Shown here piece after piece: positions 8,562-9,175 of a stretch of 9,175 nt of DNA. Origin of the DNA: Microbacteriaceae bacterium (GTDB taxonomy: Bacteria > Actinomycetota > Actinomycetes > Actinomycetales > Microbacteriaceae); the NCBI GenBank assembly GCA_026785785.1, contig JAJAZI010000347.1, positions 1-9,175 of the forward strand, in the 5' to 3' direction. Under the pieces are notes generated by a model. That model saw only the letters and a list, made by a program, of their open reading frames with translations, had not been told where the DNA came from and ran no database searches. Numbering within the stretch: the stretch's first letter is position 1; each line of letters starts with the position of its first letter. The translations under genes and the position numbers were made by a program.

Positions 8562-8993
8562 ATGCCCCGCGTGCTGGTACTCAACGGACCCAACCTCAAC
8601 CGCCTCGGCAGTCGCGAGCCCGACATCTACGGAAGCGGCACCCTCGACGACCTCCGGGAGGCTCTTGCCGCCGAGAGCCGCTTCGAGATCGACCTGCGTC
8701 AGACCAACGACGAGTCGGAACTCATCGGCTGGCTGCACGAGGCCGTCGACACCCGCACGCCCATCATCCTCAACCCGGCCGCGTTCACCCACTACTCCTA
8801 CGGGCTGCGCGACGCCGCCGCACTTCTCACCAAGGCAGGGCTGCTGCTCATCGAGGTGCACATCTCGAACCCGCACGCACGCGAGGAGTTCCGCCACACG
8901 AGCGTGATCTCGGCCGTGGCGACGGGCGTGATCGCCGGCTTCGGCTTCGATTCGTACCACCTCGCACTCGACCTCATTAGTCGCCGACTCTGA
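8562..8993 (+). CDS. aroQ: 3-dehydroquinate dehydratase, type II
   Basis: This 143-residue protein is usual for the small dodecameric type II dehydroquinase and unrelated to type I AroD. It dehydrates 3-dehydroquinate to 3-dehydroshikimate, step 3. NGPNLNRLGSREPDIYG (8-24) provides the catalytic Y23 and R18. NPAAFTHYSYGLRDA (from 71) provides the substrate-binding N71. EVHISN contains the catalytic histidine H100, followed by PHAREEFRHTSVISAVATG, a strong signature. Some family residues vary: RQTNDESELIGW stands where QSNHEGELIDW is common, and THYSYGLRDA where THTSVALRDA is common. The start is ATG 8562. No Shine-Dalgarno is present and a TANNNT box sits directly upstream, consistent with leaderless translation. 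It follows aroB by 35 bases and precedes efp by 101 bases. Confidence 0.96.
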   Translation: MPRVLVLNGPNLNRLGSREPDIYGSGTLDDLREALAAESRFEIDLRQTNDESELIGWLHEAVDTRTPIILNPAAFTHYSYGLRDAAALLTKAGLLLIEVHISNPHAREEFRHTSVISAVATGVIAGFGFDSYHLALDLISRRL

Positions 8994-9006
8994 TAGCCGG
9001 TAAACT
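8977..9006 (+). promoter_or_regulatory. Candidate efp promoter overlapping the end of aroQ
   Basis: TAAACT (9001-9006) fits a -10 box and lies 8 bases past the aroQ stop. TTAGTC (8977-8982) is a poor -35 at 18 bases, inside aroQ codons ATT AGT that are AT-rich for this genome. An odd-centred inverted repeat AGTCG-C-CGACT (8979-8989) lies between the two boxes and could be an operator, though that is speculative. The mRNA would begin near 9013, with a leader of about 80 bases before efp. Confidence 0.4.
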
Positions 9007-9035
9007 CTTGTTCTTTGGGTGCCGGCGTGCCCGCT

Positions 9036-9076
9036 CCGCATGACAATCTCCGCACGACAATCTCCGCACCACAATC
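9036..9076 (+). repeat. Three tandem 14-base units in the efp leader
   Basis: CCGCATGACAATCT (9036-9049), CCGCACGACAATCT (9050-9063) and CCGCACCACAATC (9064-9076, one base short) follow one another without gaps. The first two differ at one base, the third at one further base. A partial fourth CCGCAC recurs at 9085-9090, just before the efp start. The array lies in untranslated leader between the candidate promoter and the start codon. Its role is unknown. Confidence 0.8.
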
Positions 9077-9094
9077 GAATGGAACCGCACACCC

Positions 9095-9175
9095 ATGGCT
9101 TCAACCGCTGACATCAGGAACGGCGTCGTTCTCAACATGGACGGCCAGCTCTGGACCGTGATCGAGTTCCAGCAC
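9095..9175 (+). CDS. efp: Elongation factor P, N-terminal fragment
   Basis: The first 27 codons run off the window's right edge. The sequence, [17 protein letters not shown] then [10 protein letters not shown], is the start of the EF-P N-terminal KOW-like domain. EF-P binds between the P and E sites of stalled ribosomes and promotes peptide bonds at polyproline. The tip residue that is modified in many bacteria lies beyond the window, so the modification type cannot be judged. The start is ATG 9095; GGAA (9081-9084) is a weak ribosome site at 10 bases. efp directly after aroQ is the usual actinobacterial order. It appears to have its own promoter and a repeat-bearing leader, so it may be expressed apart from the aro genes. 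Confidence 0.95.
   Translation, partial: MASTADIRNGVVLNMDGQLWTVIEFQH

Noticed and set aside
9079..9111. A 10-codon frame ([10 protein letters not shown]) overlapping the efp start
   Set aside because: It has no Shine-Dalgarno and is too short to separate from chance, although it does overlap the efp ATG.

Overview
The window looks like a chromosomal segment of a high-GC actinobacterium, probably of the family Microbacteriaceae. It is GC-rich by eye, with GTG starts mixed with ATG and a strong G/C bias at third codon positions. The gene order alaS-ruvX-mltG-aroE-aroC-aroK-aroB-aroQ-efp, preceded by a small membrane protein, is a conserved actinobacterial arrangement. The family assignment is inference from gene order and protein style, not from a database search.

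Layout. All genes are on the + strand. Bases 1-90 hold the C-terminus of a gene that reads as ribosomal protein S4 (rpsD). A GC-rich hairpin follows in a 134-base gap, with a 15-base repeat at its start and a possible promoter at its end. A 64-residue membrane protein (225-419) comes next, then alanyl-tRNA synthetase (480-3134), RuvX/YqgF (3137-3589) and the lytic transglycosylase MltG (3601-4806). Five shikimate genes follow: aroE, aroC, aroK, aroB and aroQ (4799-8993). The window ends in the first 27 codons of efp (9095 onward), after a 101-base leader carrying a 14-base tandem repeat.

How the genes work together. From alaS to aroB the gaps are -8 to 36 bases, so one long polycistronic transcript is likely, with internal promoters proposed inside ruvX (ahead of mltG) and ahead of aroQ and efp. 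AroB, AroQ, AroE, AroK and AroC supply steps 2, 3, 4, 5 and 7 of chorismate synthesis. Step 1 (DAHP synthase) and step 6 (EPSP synthase, aroA) are not in the window. The other genes serve translation (rpsD, alaS, efp), rRNA or Holliday-junction processing (ruvX) and peptidoglycan termination (mltG).

Novelty. This is an ordinary housekeeping region and I see no undescribed system, mobile element, CRISPR array or RNA gene. The points worth a second look are regulatory: a consensus TATAAT box written with rare codons inside ruvX, a possible leaderless start for aroQ, tandem repeats in the efp leader and after rpsD, and a pairing that could hide the aroC ribosome binding site. No stretch longer than 134 bases lacks a gene.
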